A stretch of DNA of 64,000 nucleotides from Anoxybacteroides voinovskiense (GCF_014196205.1 NZ_JACIDE010000006.1:96787-160786); one strand, 5' to 3'. Positions 1 through 9,366 are shown, counted from the first letter of the stretch. Numbers and translations: made by a program. Notes: generated by a model not told the origin, from the sequence alone.

Positions 1-219
1 ATTCATGCCAACGTGACGCGCAATGAGCGAGAGGCAAATCGCGTCGAAGCAATTCACCTTCATTTCGTGCTCGAAGGAGAAGAGCTAACGGAAGAAAAAG
101 TAGCAAAATCGCTAGAAGTCACACGGAAAAATTGTCCGATCGTTCGGTCGGTCGAGGGATGCATTCGTATTACGGAAACATTTGAAATTAAAAAGGGGTT
201 GGAGAATAACGATGAATAA
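1..219 (+). CDS. OsmC family protein, C-terminal part
   Basis: The reading frame is open from the first base and ends at TAA 217-219, so only the last ~72 residues are present. The segment with E-K-V, S-L-E and the N-C-P motif resembles the C-terminal half of OsmC/Ohr-type proteins, where the cysteine after a long helix takes part in hydroperoxide reduction. Its stop overlaps the ATG of the next gene by 8 bases, indicating translational coupling. The family call rests on a fragment, so a related OsmC-like subfamily with another role is possible. Confidence 0.6.
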   Translation: MHANVTRNEREANRVEAIHLHFVLEGEELTEEKVAKSLEVTRKNCPIVRSVEGCIRITETFEIKKGLENNDE

Positions 220-1264
220 AGTGTTTGCGCTGCTCGTTTTAGCTGGTGTTCCACTTTCTATCATTGGAGGTCTTTTTCATTGGCCTTCCGTCGTCATGTT
301 TGCGGTATATTGCGTGACGATTATTGCATTGGCAAGCTATATGGGAAGAGCGACGGAAAGTTTAGCCATCGTTGCTGGCCCACGCGTTGGCGGATTGTTA
401 AACGCCACGTTTGGCAACGCGGTAGAGCTTATCATTTCCGTTTTTGCGCTAAAAGCAGGACTTGTCGGAGTCGTCTTAGCCTCGCTTACCGGTTCAGTAT
501 TAGGAAACTTACTATTAGTCGCCGGACTATCGTTTTTCGTCGGCGGACTTAAATATAAACGCCAAGAATTTAACGTCTATGATGCTCGCCATAACGCAGG
601 ATTGTTAACGTTTGCGATTTTAGTTGCGTTTGTCATTCCGGAAGTGTTTTCTTTACATATGTCAGAGGCAGAAACGTTGTCGCTTAGTATCGGCATCTCT
701 GTCATTATGATCATTTTGTATGTAGCCGCGCTTTATTTTAAATTAGTGACGCACCGCGGGGTATACCAACATAAATCAGACGAAGTAGAAGAGCATGAAG
801 AACCGGAATGGGGAAAAGGAAAAGCGATTGCGATTTTAGCACTTTCGACGCTTGCTGTTGCGTACATTTCGGAAAAGCTTGTACATACGTTCGAAACGGT
901 TGCCGAGTCGTTTGGCTGGAGCGAGTTGTTTATCGGGATTATCATCGTCGCCATCGTCGGCAACGCGGCAGAACATGCTTCTGCAGTCATTATGGCGTAT
1001 AAAAACAAAATGAATGTCGCGGTAGAAATTGCGATTGGCTCGACGCTGCAAATTGCGATGTTTGTCGCCCCTGTTTTAGTGCTCGTTTCGCTTCTCTTTC
1101 CGACGAGCATGGCGCTAGTGTTCTCGCTTCCGGAGTTAGCGGCGATGGCGACATCGGTCTTGCTTATGATCGTTCTTTCGAATGATGGCGACACGAACTG
1201 GTTTGAAGGAGCAACGTTACTGGCGGCATATACAATTATGGGTATTGGTTTTTATTTGCTGTAA
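212..1264 (+). CDS. yfkE: Ca2+/H+ antiporter (CAX family, YfkE/ChaA-like)
   Basis: A 350-residue multi-spanning membrane protein of the CAX family, which extrudes Ca2+ in exchange for protons. Two internal-repeat signatures are visible, G-N-A-V-E-L near residue 70 and G-N-A-A-E-H near residue 250; these hold the acidic cation-binding residues. An acidic loop rich in E (E-V-E-E-H-E-E-P-E) separates the two halves, as is typical. ATG 212 is chosen because GGAG lies just upstream; a longer in-frame TTG start at 182 has no such site. Followed by a strong terminator. Next to yfkD and yfkAB as in B. subtilis. Confidence 0.9.
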   Translation: MNKVFALLVLAGVPLSIIGGLFHWPSVVMFAVYCVTIIALASYMGRATESLAIVAGPRVGGLLNATFGNAVELIISVFALKAGLVGVVLASLTGSVLGNLLLVAGLSFFVGGLKYKRQEFNVYDARHNAGLLTFAILVAFVIPEVFSLHMSEAETLSLSIGISVIMIILYVAALYFKLVTHRGVYQHKSDEVEEHEEPEWGKGKAIAILALSTLAVAYISEKLVHTFETVAESFGWSELFIGIIIVAIVGNAAEHASAVIMAYKNKMNVAVEIAIGSTLQIAMFVAPVLVLVSLLFPTSMALVFSLPELAAMATSVLLMIVLSNDGDTNWFEGATLLAAYTIMGIGFYLL

Positions 1265-1300
1265 AAAAGAGGACTCTGTCAGACGGCAGAGTCCTTTTCC
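1265..1300 (+). terminator. Rho-independent terminator of yfkE
   Basis: An 8-bp stem, GGACTCTG with CAGAGTCC (1271-1278 and 1287-1294), is followed by CTTTTCC. Confidence 0.85.
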
Positions 1301-1460
1301 TATTATAAAAAATAGGAGGAAAAACAGCACATGTGTATATAGTATATCATGTTATTAGAAAATTTCAAATATTAAAATAAAAATATTATGTATTCTCGAT
1401 GGATAAATGCGCTTTTTTTGAAAAAAATAACGAGGAAAGCAATAGAAAGGAGTAGATGCA

Positions 1461-2225
1461 ATGAGAAAATGGTTTCTTGCTTGCGCGATAAGTTTGTTCG
1501 TCGCTTATTCTCCAGCGCTAGCTATTGCAGCGACGCCTGTCGACATTTCAAAAGAAAATACGTATCCAAATCCGACACAAGATTTGCCGTACTTGCAGCC
1601 GAGCCCGTTCGCCAAACAACTAATTGAAACGGCGAACGTCAAAATTGAAAATCCTGAACTTATTCGATTGTTAAACGAGTCATCGGTATCTAGCACCCCG
1701 TTTGCGCTCGGCTATCGGGCAACGATTTATTTAGGGCAGTGGCCGTTGAACTATCAATCGTTAGAAACATCGACGAATTGGGAATATCAAAAAGTGAATA
1801 CGAACTTTTTAGACAATCGCGGCGGCAATACTGCGCAAAAGCTGTATTATAAACAAGAAATGCAAAAACATATCCGCGGCGGGCTAACAGCGCCAGTGCC
1901 AAACGAAGAAGCAGTGAAAAAAATGATGCTCCTTACGGCGATGAAAAAAACGAATTTACCGCTATCATTTAGCACCGTCATCGGCATTGGCACGAAAAAA
2001 GATCAGCCGTATCAAGTGCCTGTCAAAAAGCTCGGCTATTTGTATGCGTTTAGTCCGGCGGTCAATGAAAAAGGAAAAGTGACGTACGGGGAAGTATACA
2101 TCGTACTAAAAGGAAATAAAAAGAAAATTGTCGTCAAAAACGTGATGACACAAGGCGTCGGTGCATGGATTCCGGTGCAAGACCGGCTGTCGTTTTTGTA
2201 TATTATAAGCGATCAGCCACGATAA
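1461..2225 (+). CDS. yfkD: YfkD family secreted protein
   Basis: A 254-residue protein with an N-terminal signal peptide (R-K-W then a hydrophobic stretch ending near A-I-A-A around residue 25), so probably exported. The remainder matches the YfkD family of Bacillaceae in length and flavour (S-T-N-W-E-Y, G-V-G-A-W-I-P-V); the biochemical function is unknown. ATG 1461 follows AAAGGAG. The neighbours yfkE and yfkAB reproduce the B. subtilis order. The upstream 160 bases are AT-rich and hold only a three-codon mini-ORF (1331-1342) after AGGAGG. Confidence 0.85.
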   Translation: MRKWFLACAISLFVAYSPALAIAATPVDISKENTYPNPTQDLPYLQPSPFAKQLIETANVKIENPELIRLLNESSVSSTPFALGYRATIYLGQWPLNYQSLETSTNWEYQKVNTNFLDNRGGNTAQKLYYKQEMQKHIRGGLTAPVPNEEAVKKMMLLTAMKKTNLPLSFSTVIGIGTKKDQPYQVPVKKLGYLYAFSPAVNEKGKVTYGEVYIVLKGNKKKIVVKNVMTQGVGAWIPVQDRLSFLYIISDQPR

Positions 2226-2255
2226 AACGTCAAGGCAAGCTGCCTTGACGTTTAT
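2224..2255. terminator. Bidirectional terminator between yfkD and yfkAB
   Basis: A perfect 11-bp stem, ACGTCAAGGCA with TGCCTTGACGT, has a 3-nt loop. A/T tracts on both sides serve the convergent genes. Confidence 0.85.
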
Positions 2256-3376
2256 TTCGTCAGATGCGTTTTCCGTGTCGTAAAATCAACGGTTGGATAA
2301 TAAATGTTTTTGACGAGCACATTTGGTCCTAGACATTGCACGGAAGGACAGTGGCAGTTTAATTGCTTAGCGAGCGGCGAGCGCATCCATTTTTCGTACG
2401 CTTCTAGCAACGTATCGTGCTGGATGTTGCCAAGCGACGGCTCATCGCCGAAATCGGTTACGATGATTTCCCCTGTGAAAATGTTGACATTTAGCCGGGA
2501 ACGCCCATCGGGGTCGTTGCGCACGGTGACGTTTTTGCTTTCGTATAGCCGTTTTAACAAGGCAAGGTCTTCTTCGTTGTCGCTGCACGGATAAAACGGA
2601 AGCGTGCCAAACAGCATCCAGACGTTTTCATCGCGGACGTCTAGCAAATGATGAATCGCTGCTCGAAGTTCAGAAAGGCTGACCGTTTCAAGTGCACTTG
2701 CAAAATCGCTCGCATACATCGGATGCACTTCATGCCGCTTACAGTGCATTTCTTCGACAATTTGTCGATGAATCGTTTCTAAATGTGGCAATGTTCGTTT
2801 ATTAATCATCGTTTCTGCAGAAACAAACACTCCCATTTTGGAAAGTACTTTCGCGTTTTCAATCATTCGGAAAAAATACGCTTCCCGTTGTTTTCGGCTC
2901 GGCTTTTTCTCCATCATCGCAAAGCCGCCCTCGACGAAATCGTCGATTGTGCCCCAGTTATGGGAAATGTGTAAAACGTCTAAGTAAGGGATAATTTTTT
3001 CGTATCGTTCCAAATCAATCGTTAAATTGGAGTTTAGTTGTGTGCGTACGCCGCGTTCATGCGCATATTTTAAGAGTGGCACGACGTATTGTTCGACAGA
3101 CTTTAGCGAAAGCATTGGCTCGCCGCCAGTAATGCTTAATGAGCGCAAATGCGGAATTTCATCAAGCCGCCGAATCAAAAGCTCTACACGCAGCGCTTCT
3201 GGGTCTTTCGTCTGCAACGTATAGCCGACGGCACAATGCTCACAACGCATATTGCAAAGCGTCGTTGTCGTAAACTCAATATTCGTTAGCTGCATGCTTC
3301 CATATTGCTTTACATCCATATATGCTTCCCACGGATCGAACGATGGGGTAATCGGTTCAAATGTTATCTGAGTCAT
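2252..3376 (-). CDS. yfkAB: Radical SAM / CxCxxxxC motif protein YfkAB
   Basis: A 374-residue radical SAM protein. The [4Fe-4S]-SAM cysteines are in C-N-M-R-C-E-H-C near residues 40-47, followed by the glycine-rich S-I-T-G-G-E-P-M. A second cysteine group, C-H-C-P-S-V-Q-C, close to the C-terminus gives the family its name and probably binds an auxiliary cluster or metal. The natural substrate is not known. Start 3376 (ATG) is preferred because AAGGAGA precedes it; a longer start at 3415 lacks a site. In B. subtilis the gene was originally annotated as two ORFs; here it is one intact frame. Confidence 0.88.
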   Translation of the reverse strand: MTQITFEPITPSFDPWEAYMDVKQYGSMQLTNIEFTTTTLCNMRCEHCAVGYTLQTKDPEALRVELLIRRLDEIPHLRSLSITGGEPMLSLKSVEQYVVPLLKYAHERGVRTQLNSNLTIDLERYEKIIPYLDVLHISHNWGTIDDFVEGGFAMMEKKPSRKQREAYFFRMIENAKVLSKMGVFVSAETMINKRTLPHLETIHRQIVEEMHCKRHEVHPMYASDFASALETVSLSELRAAIHHLLDVRDENVWMLFGTLPFYPCSDNEEDLALLKRLYESKNVTVRNDPDGRSRLNVNIFTGEIIVTDFGDEPSLGNIQHDTLLEAYEKWMRSPLAKQLNCHCPSVQCLGPNVLVKNIYYPTVDFTTRKTHLTK

Positions 3377-3476
3377 ACGCGTCTCCTTCACTATCGAAAA
3401 TTTAACCATGTCCATTATAGTCCATTGTCATTTTTTCAACAATCGGGTACGATGGAAAGGAAGGGAGAGAAACAAT

Positions 3477-3659
3477 TTGGGCAATGCAGTGTACGAAAAA
3501 GATCTACAACTAAAATATTTAAAAGAGCGGTTGAATATGCTTTTGCATATGCTCGATTCCCTCGATCCGGAGTCGACGGATGTCGACGACATTGACCGTC
3601 TTCTTGAGGTAATTGATTCGCTTGAAGTGAAGTACGAGCAATTCAAGAAAACGTGGTGA
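3477..3659 (+). CDS. SE1561-like small protein
   Basis: A 60-residue acidic, helical protein starting at TTG 3477, placed 8 bases after AGGGAGAG. The sequence has K-E-R-L-N-M-L-L and a D-D-I-D-R-L-L-E-V-I-D segment suggesting a coiled coil, like the conserved small SE1561-type proteins of Bacillales. Function unknown. Divergent from yfkAB, with a good terminator just after the stop. The longer frame starting at 3408 is not supported by a ribosome site and lies in the yfkAB promoter. Confidence 0.65.
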   Translation: MGNAVYEKDLQLKYLKERLNMLLHMLDSLDPESTDVDDIDRLLEVIDSLEVKYEQFKKTW

Positions 3660-3690
3660 AAAGCTGGAGCATCCAGCTTTTTTCTTTTTT
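3659..3690 (+). terminator. Terminator of the SE1561-like gene
   Basis: The stem AAAGCTGG/CCAGCTTT (3660-3667, 3673-3680) is followed by TTTCTTTTTT. Confidence 0.9.
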
Positions 3691-3773
3691 TGGTCACCAT
3701 CCGTTTTCATTGATTGGGAAAAAGCAGTATAATAAAGGGGAAAAAGATGGACAAAGGGGAAGGGGCGTTACGC

Positions 3774-5312
3774 ATGGAAAAATTTCAAGAAAGCATGTAT
3801 CAGCTGATTGTCGAAACGTCAACCAAATTGCCGAAAGATGTGCGACGGGCGATTGCGAAAGCAAAGCTGCGTGAAAACGCAGGCACTAGGGCGGCAATGG
3901 CATTAACGACAATTGCGGAGAACATTCAAATGGCAGATGAAAATGTTTCGCCGATTTGCCAAGATACGGGGATGCCAACGTTTAAAATTAAAGTGCCGGT
4001 TGGCGTCAACCAACTGAAAATGAAAGAGGCGATTCATCGAGCGATCGCTCAGGCAACGAAAGACGGCAAACTTCGTCCAAACTCGGTCGATTCGCTCACT
4101 GGGGAAAATAGCGGCAACAATTTAGGCGATGGCGTGCCAGTCATTAAGTTTGAACAGTGGGAGAAAGATTACATTGATGTTCGCTTAATTTTAAAAGGTG
4201 GCGGCTGTGAAAATAAAAATATTCAATACAGCCTTCCGTGTGAACTAGAAGGGCTTGGTCGTGCTGGTCGCGATTTAGATGGGATTCGCAAATGCATTTT
4301 GCATGCCGTCTACCAAGCGCAAGGGCAAGGATGTAGCGCAGGCTTTATTGGCGTTGGCATCGGTGGGGATCGCTCCTCTGGCTACGAATTAGCGAAAGAG
4401 CAGCTGTTCCGTTCGGTCGACGACGTCAATCCAAACGAAGAACTTCGCAAGCTCGAAGACTATATTATGGAAAACGCGAATAAGCTTGGGATTGGAACGA
4501 TGGGCTTTGGGGGCGAAACGACACTTTTAGGCTGTAAAATTGGCGTCATGCACCGCCTTCCAGCGAGCTTTTTCGTTTCCGTTGCCTACAACTGCTGGGC
4601 GTTTCGCCGCTTAGGAGTGAAAGTGAGCCCAGAAACAGGTGAAATTCAAGAATGGCTTTACCAAGAGGGAGAAAACGTCGATTTTGCGAAAGAGCTAGAA
4701 AAAGCAGCGCAATCCGTACCGGCAGAAGGGCGTGAAATCGTTCTAGAAGCACCGCTAACGGAAGAACAAGTGCGGCAGCTAAAAGTTGGCGATGTTGTCC
4801 GCATTAACGGCATGATGTATACAGGCCGCGATGCGATTCATAAACATTTAATGGACCATGATGCACCGATTGACTTAAATGGGCAAATTATTTATCACTG
4901 TGGACCGGTGATGCTGAAAGACGAGAACGGCAATTGGCATGTCAAAGCGGCAGGTCCGACGACAAGCATTCGTGAGGAGCCTTACCAAGGAGAAATTATG
5001 AAAAAGTTTGGCATTCGCGCGGTGATTGGTAAAGGCGGCATGGGCGCCAAAACGTTGGCGGCGTTAAAAGAGCATGGCGGCGTGTACTTAAACGCCATCG
5101 GTGGTGCGGCGCAATATTATGCCGATTGCATTAAGTCGGTCGAAGGCGTTGACTTTTTAGAGTTTGGCATTCCAGAAGCGATGTGGCATTTGCGTGTCGA
5201 AAACTTTACAGCCGTTGTGACGATGGACTCGCACGGCAACAGCTTGCACGAAGATGTGGAAAAATCATCGCTTGAAAAATTGGCGCAATTGAAAGAACCG
5301 GTATTTAAATAA
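3774..5312 (+). CDS. fumA: Fumarate hydratase, class I (Fe-S dependent)
   Basis: A 512-residue class I fumarase that interconverts fumarate and malate in the TCA cycle using an oxygen-sensitive [4Fe-4S] cluster. The N-terminal alpha domain carries the candidate cluster cysteines in S-P-I-C-Q-D-T-G, G-G-G-C-E-N-K-N and L-G-C-K-I-G; the C-terminal beta domain contains G-P-T-T-S-I-R and G-K-G-G-M-G. Start ATG 3774 (M-E-K-F-Q) is chosen by similarity to the family N-terminus and an upstream AGGGG; an in-frame ATG at 3747 is an alternative. Single transcription unit with its own terminator. Confidence 0.93.
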   Translation: MEKFQESMYQLIVETSTKLPKDVRRAIAKAKLRENAGTRAAMALTTIAENIQMADENVSPICQDTGMPTFKIKVPVGVNQLKMKEAIHRAIAQATKDGKLRPNSVDSLTGENSGNNLGDGVPVIKFEQWEKDYIDVRLILKGGGCENKNIQYSLPCELEGLGRAGRDLDGIRKCILHAVYQAQGQGCSAGFIGVGIGGDRSSGYELAKEQLFRSVDDVNPNEELRKLEDYIMENANKLGIGTMGFGGETTLLGCKIGVMHRLPASFFVSVAYNCWAFRRLGVKVSPETGEIQEWLYQEGENVDFAKELEKAAQSVPAEGREIVLEAPLTEEQVRQLKVGDVVRINGMMYTGRDAIHKHLMDHDAPIDLNGQIIYHCGPVMLKDENGNWHVKAAGPTTSIREEPYQGEIMKKFGIRAVIGKGGMGAKTLAALKEHGGVYLNAIGGAAQYYADCIKSVEGVDFLEFGIPEAMWHLRVENFTAVVTMDSHGNSLHEDVEKSSLEKLAQLKEPVFK

Positions 5313-5318
5313 TAGATG

Positions 5319-5350
5319 AACCCCGCAACCGTCGCGTTGCGGGGATTTTT
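5319..5350 (+). terminator. Terminator of fumA
   Basis: The stem CCCCGCAAC/GTTGCGGGG (5321-5329, 5336-5344) is followed by ATTTTTGTT. Confidence 0.9.
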
Positions 5351-5426
5351 GTTAAAATTTGTCGTGGGTAAAGTGCTGGAAATGGAAAACCCTATATGTA
5401 GTAGCTTTTTTAAGAGGGGGATTGCG

Positions 5427-6224
5427 GTGAACCGTTACATGTTTTTGTTGCTAGCGTTTATCGTTTCGTTTGCACCGTCATCTGTTTATGCGCTGTCGAA
5501 CGAAGCGATTCATTGGGGGTTTTCCAAAAGCAAAAACCACGAACCACCTTCTGCTGGAAAAGAATGGGATGCGCTTCTTGCGAAATACGACGCGTTTTAT
5601 TTAGGAAATCCGCATGAAAAGGCGATTTATTTAACGTTTGATAACGGCTATGAAAACGGCTATACGGAACAAATTTTAAACGTGTTAAAAGAAAAGCATG
5701 TGCCCGCCACTTTTTTTGTTACAGGTCATTATTTAGAAACGGCGCCAGAATTAGTGAAGCGAATGGCGAAAGAAGGGCACATTATTGGCAACCACTCTTG
5801 GTACCATCCAGATTTGACGACGGTAAGCGACGAGCGGCTACGTGCGGAACTGGAGGCCGTGCGGAAAAAAACGGAGGAATTAACCGGGCAAAAAGGGATG
5901 ATGTACCTTCGACCGCCAAGAGGCATTTTTAGCGAACGGACGCTCGCTATCGCTCGTGAACTTGGCTATTACCACGTCTTTTGGTCGCTGGCGTTTGTGG
6001 ACTGGCACGTTGATAAGCAAAAGGGATGGGAATACGCCTATAATAATATTATGAAGCAAATTCATCCTGGAGCGGTCATTTTGCTTCATACGGTTTCTAA
6101 AGACAATGCCGAGGCTCTAGCAAAAGTGATTGACGATTTACGCAAACAAGGATATACATTTAAACGGCTAGACGATGTAATGATGGAAAAAACGGGGCTT
6201 TCCCCATGGCTATTTGCCCTTTGA
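5427..6224 (+). CDS. pdaA: Polysaccharide deacetylase PdaA (delta-lactam-biosynthetic)
   Basis: A 265-residue exported NodB-fold deacetylase. PdaA removes the acetyl group from N-acetylmuramic acid, a step leading to muramic delta-lactam in spore cortex, which is needed for germination. GTG 5427 follows AGAGGGGG and opens a signal peptide (R-Y-M-F-L-L-L-A-F-I-V). Family-specific motifs are seen: T-F-D-N-G-Y-E-N-G in place of the usual TFDDG, G-N-H-S-W-Y-H metal ligands, R-P-P-R-G-I-F-S, and L-L-H-T-V-S. Neighbours are a DNA glycosylase and an RNA methyltransferase, as in B. subtilis. Confidence 0.93.
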   Translation: MNRYMFLLLAFIVSFAPSSVYALSNEAIHWGFSKSKNHEPPSAGKEWDALLAKYDAFYLGNPHEKAIYLTFDNGYENGYTEQILNVLKEKHVPATFFVTGHYLETAPELVKRMAKEGHIIGNHSWYHPDLTTVSDERLRAELEAVRKKTEELTGQKGMMYLRPPRGIFSERTLAIARELGYYHVFWSLAFVDWHVDKQKGWEYAYNNIMKQIHPGAVILLHTVSKDNAEALAKVIDDLRKQGYTFKRLDDVMMEKTGLSPWLFAL

Positions 6225-6247
6225 CTTTGTGCAAAGGGCTTTGTTTC
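6214..6247 (+). terminator. Terminator overlapping the pdaA stop
   Basis: The stem GCCCTTTG/CAAAGGGC (6216-6223, 6232-6239) is followed by TTTGTTTCGTT. Its left arm lies inside the last codons of pdaA. Confidence 0.75.
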
Positions 6248-6279
6248 GTTATAATAAAGGAAAAAAGGTAGGAATCGAG

Positions 6280-7146
6280 ATGTGGCAACAACGAATCGAA
6301 GTAGAGGCTCCATACGATTTTTCACGTGTATTAGAGCGGCTTAGACAAGATCCGTTATCTGTAGTAGATGTCGGCAAACAACAGCTAGTCTTGCCTCTTT
6401 ATATAAATGAAACTCCTGTTGCTGTTTCCGTTCGCAGTATCGGCACAAAACAAGCACCGGTTTTTCTTGTCGAGGCGCAGCACGAACAATTCAAAGAAGC
6501 GATATTGTCACGGTTGTTTCGCATATTGCATTGGGATCGCTCGCTTTTGCCGATTCATGAACATTTTTTGCAAACGGAGCTGCGGGACATTTTTCGTGAA
6601 CATGAAGGGACACCGCTTGTGTTAGAAGCGGATTTATATTTTTGTTTAATCAAATGCATTATTCACCAGCAGCTACATATGAAAGTGGCGTACAAAATGA
6701 CGGAGCGGTTTGTGAAAGCGTTTGGGCGAGAAATGGACGGCATATGGTTTTATCCGCGCCCAGAACAAATCGCTCGCTTATCGTACGATGAGCTGAGAGC
6801 GTTGCAGTTTAGCGGAAAAAAAGCGGAGTATATGATTGATATTTCGCGACTTGTTGCGGAAGGAAAATTAGCACTAGAGAAGCTAGCCGAAGCAACAGAT
6901 AAGGAAATTATGGACACGTTGCTTCCGCTGCGCGGCGTCGGGCCGTGGACGGTGCAAAACTTCTTGTTATTTGGGCTTGGTCGCCCGAATTTATTTCCGA
7001 AAGCAGATATCGGCTTGCAGCGGGCGGTGCAAAAATTGCTTTCATTAGAAACGAAGCCTTCGATGGCGCAAATGGAGGCGTTAAGTAAGCGATGGGAGCC
7101 GTATTTAAGCTATGCATCGCTATATTTATGGAGAAGTATTGAATAG
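6280..7146 (+). CDS. yfjP: DNA-3-methyladenine glycosylase II (AlkA-like, YfjP)
   Basis: A 288-residue HhH-GPD base-excision glycosylase expected to remove alkylated purines from DNA. The helix-hairpin-helix [10 protein letters not shown] is followed 20 residues on by P-K-A-D-I-G, whose aspartate is the catalytic residue. An N-terminal region of about 110 residues corresponds to the AlkA_N domain. ATG 6280 has AGGTAGGA upstream; the longer frame from 6214 overlaps pdaA and lacks a site. It ends 11 bases before the next gene, so the two are probably co-transcribed. Confidence 0.88.
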   Translation: MWQQRIEVEAPYDFSRVLERLRQDPLSVVDVGKQQLVLPLYINETPVAVSVRSIGTKQAPVFLVEAQHEQFKEAILSRLFRILHWDRSLLPIHEHFLQTELRDIFREHEGTPLVLEADLYFCLIKCIIHQQLHMKVAYKMTERFVKAFGREMDGIWFYPRPEQIARLSYDELRALQFSGKKAEYMIDISRLVAEGKLALEKLAEATDKEIMDTLLPLRGVGPWTVQNFLLFGLGRPNLFPKADIGLQRAVQKLLSLETKPSMAQMEALSKRWEPYLSYASLYLWRSIE

Positions 7147-7157
7147 GAGAGAGAACA

Positions 7158-8516
7158 ATGCTACAGCAAGGACAACAATTTCCACTAACGATTAAACGGC
7201 TCGGCATTAATGGGGAAGGGGTCGGCTATTTTAAAAAGCAAGTCGTATTTGTTCCAGGAGCGCTTCCAGGAGAAGAAGTCGTTGTTCAGGCGACGAACGT
7301 GTATCCAACGTATGCCGAAGGAAAAATTGTCCACATCCGCAAACGCTCCCCGCACCGCGTTAAGCCGCGCTGCCCGGTATATGACCGATGCGGTGGCTGC
7401 CAATTGCAACATCTGGACTACAACGCCCAGCTAGAAGCGAAGCGCGATATCGTTATGCAAGCGCTAGAACGCCATAGCCGATTAAATATAGAAGCGCTTG
7501 ATATTCGTCCGACGATTGGAATGGACGATCCGTGGCATTATCGCAACAAAAGCCAATTTCAAACAGGAGTGAAAAAAGGGCGCGTCATCGCCGGGCTTTA
7601 CAGCATGAACTCGCATGAACTGATTGACATTGACCGCTGTTTCATTCAACATGACGCCACTAACCGCGTCACAACGGTCGTCAAAACGATTTTGCAAGAT
7701 TTGCGCATTCCGATTTATCACGAACGGAAGAAAACAGGCGTTGTGCGCACGATTGTTGCTCGTGTCGGATTTTTTACAGGCGATGTGCAGCTTGTCGTTG
7801 TGACGGCGACGAAAGAACTGCCGCGCAAAGAGCTGTTTGTAGCGGAAGTGAAGCGGCGGTTGCCAGAAGTGAAATCCATCGCGCAAAACATAAACGGACA
7901 AAAAACGTCGCTTATTTTTGGCGATGAAACGATCGTTCTCGCCGGTGAACCGTACATTCAAGAAGTGCTTGGCGACTTATCGTTTGAACTATCCGCCCGC
8001 GCTTTTTTCCAACTCAATCCGATTCAAACGGTGAAGCTATACGACGAAGTGAAAAAAGCGGCAGCGCTGACCGGACAGGAACGCATTGTCGATGCATATT
8101 GCGGTGTTGGCACGATTGGGCTTTGGTTGGCACGAGAGGCGAAAGAAGTGCGCGGCATGGATATTATCCAAGAAGCGATTGACGATGCGCGTCAAAATGC
8201 CGAACGTCACGGCTTCACCAACGTCACGTATGCGGTTGGAAAAGCAGAAACGTTGTTGCCAAAATGGGTGAAAGAAGGATGGAAACCAGACGTCATCGTC
8301 GTCGACCCACCACGAACGGGCTGCGACAACGCCTTACTAAAAACGATATTACAAGTCAAGCCAAAAACGGTCGTGTACGTTTCTTGTAACCCATCCAGCC
8401 TCGCTCGCGACATCGACACACTTGCGAAACAATATCGCGTCGAATACATTCAACCGTTCGATCTTTTTCCACATACGGCGCATGTGGAAAGTGTGGCGAA
8501 GTTAAAACTCAAATAA
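7158..8516 (+). CDS. 23S rRNA (uracil-C5)-methyltransferase, RumA/RlmCD type
   Basis: A 452-residue SAM-dependent RNA m5U methyltransferase. An N-terminal TRAM domain (residues 1-60) binds RNA. A [4Fe-4S] cluster motif, [10 protein letters not shown], with a fourth cysteine in I-D-R-C-F is visible. The Rossmann fold has [11 protein letters not shown], and D-P-P-R-T-G plus V-S-C-N-P carry the catalytic cysteine. By position it corresponds to B. subtilis yfjO; the characterised two-target enzyme RlmCD is its paralogue, so the exact uridine target is not certain. RBS GGAGAG precedes ATG 7158. Confidence 0.88.
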   Translation: MLQQGQQFPLTIKRLGINGEGVGYFKKQVVFVPGALPGEEVVVQATNVYPTYAEGKIVHIRKRSPHRVKPRCPVYDRCGGCQLQHLDYNAQLEAKRDIVMQALERHSRLNIEALDIRPTIGMDDPWHYRNKSQFQTGVKKGRVIAGLYSMNSHELIDIDRCFIQHDATNRVTTVVKTILQDLRIPIYHERKKTGVVRTIVARVGFFTGDVQLVVVTATKELPRKELFVAEVKRRLPEVKSIAQNINGQKTSLIFGDETIVLAGEPYIQEVLGDLSFELSARAFFQLNPIQTVKLYDEVKKAAALTGQERIVDAYCGVGTIGLWLAREAKEVRGMDIIQEAIDDARQNAERHGFTNVTYAVGKAETLLPKWVKEGWKPDVIVVDPPRTGCDNALLKTILQVKPKTVVYVSCNPSSLARDIDTLAKQYRVEYIQPFDLFPHTAHVESVAKLKLK

Positions 8517-8593
8517 AATTGTTCTACTTTAACACATTCTGGAGGATAGAAATGGTAATATAAAAGCAGTGAATGTTCGTGGGGGGAATAGAA

Positions 8594-9352
8594 ATGTCGG
8601 GGGAAACGTCACATGTAAATGTATTGAGTGAAGAAGAATCTAATAAAATGATTGAAAGGGCGAAAGAATTTTTTAGGAAAGAAATCGCTTCTAGCCATAT
8701 ACGTAACACAAAAAAATTGAAGAAATTAAAGGAATTTCATTTAAACCCGTTTTTAGACAAGTATAAAGCGAGATTTTTAACAGGGAATGACGATCCTGTT
8801 AGCATTGCAAAAGCGCTGGTTTACCCAAGAGTATTGGGGACATCTATTAACACAACGTTTGGAAATAAACTTCAAAAATTTTGTAGCGAAGTATTGGGGA
8901 GCTTTGCTTCTACTACAGCAGGGATAGACATTGAATTTATTGATAAAGTAGACGGAAGAAGAAAATATTGTCAAGTGAAAGCAGGACCCAACACTATTAA
9001 TAAAGACGATGTAGAAACGATAAAAAATCATTTTGCAGGTGTTAAAAGGCTTGCGAGGACGAATAATCTTCATATTGGATTCACTGATTTAGTCGTTGGT
9101 GTTCTTTATGGTACACCTGGTCAGTTAAGCGGTCATTATCAAAAAATTAATCAAGAATATCCTGTCATTGTTGGGCAAGAGTTTTGGTACAGGCTTACGG
9201 GGATTGAAAACTTTTATCAAAGATTAACAGATGCAATAGGGGAAGTTGCAACAGAATTTGACTCTTCAAAGCTAATTGAGGAGATTATTGAACAGCTCGC
9301 AAAAGAGATTGAGAAAACGCTGAACGCTGATAAAGCAAAAGGAAATGCCTAG
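8594..9352 (+). CDS. Type II restriction endonuclease, PmeII-like (probable)
   Basis: A 252-residue protein convergent with a DNA cytosine methylase. A PD-(D/E)XK-like core is visible around residues 110-130 (G-I-D-I-E-F-I-D then Y-C-Q-V-K-A-G), and the family context is that of PmeII-type restriction enzymes, which cut unmethylated sites. Start ATG 8594 follows GGGGGG at 7 bases; an upstream ATG 8573 has no site. The gene is more AT-rich than the preceding backbone, consistent with acquisition. A mini-ORF (ATG GTA ATA TAA, 8551-8562) after a GGAGG site lies in its leader. The recognition sequence cannot be inferred. Confidence 0.7.
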   Translation: MSGETSHVNVLSEEESNKMIERAKEFFRKEIASSHIRNTKKLKKLKEFHLNPFLDKYKARFLTGNDDPVSIAKALVYPRVLGTSINTTFGNKLQKFCSEVLGSFASTTAGIDIEFIDKVDGRRKYCQVKAGPNTINKDDVETIKNHFAGVKRLARTNNLHIGFTDLVVGVLYGTPGQLSGHYQKINQEYPVIVGQEFWYRLTGIENFYQRLTDAIGEVATEFDSSKLIEEIIEQLAKEIEKTLNADKAKGNA

Positions 9353-9366
9353 GCATTTCCCTTTTT
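9336..9366. terminator. Bidirectional terminator shared by the restriction and methylase genes
   Basis: A perfect 20-base palindrome (9341-9360) centred on CCTAGG is flanked by AAAA on the left and CTTTTT on the right. Both stop codons (TAG 9350-9352 on +, TAG 9351-9349 on -) lie in its centre, so both proteins end in K-G-N-A. Confidence 0.85.

Noticed and set aside
3408..3476. N-terminal extension of the SE1561-like gene
   Set aside because: It overlaps the yfkAB promoter region and lacks a ribosome site; TTG 3477 has one.
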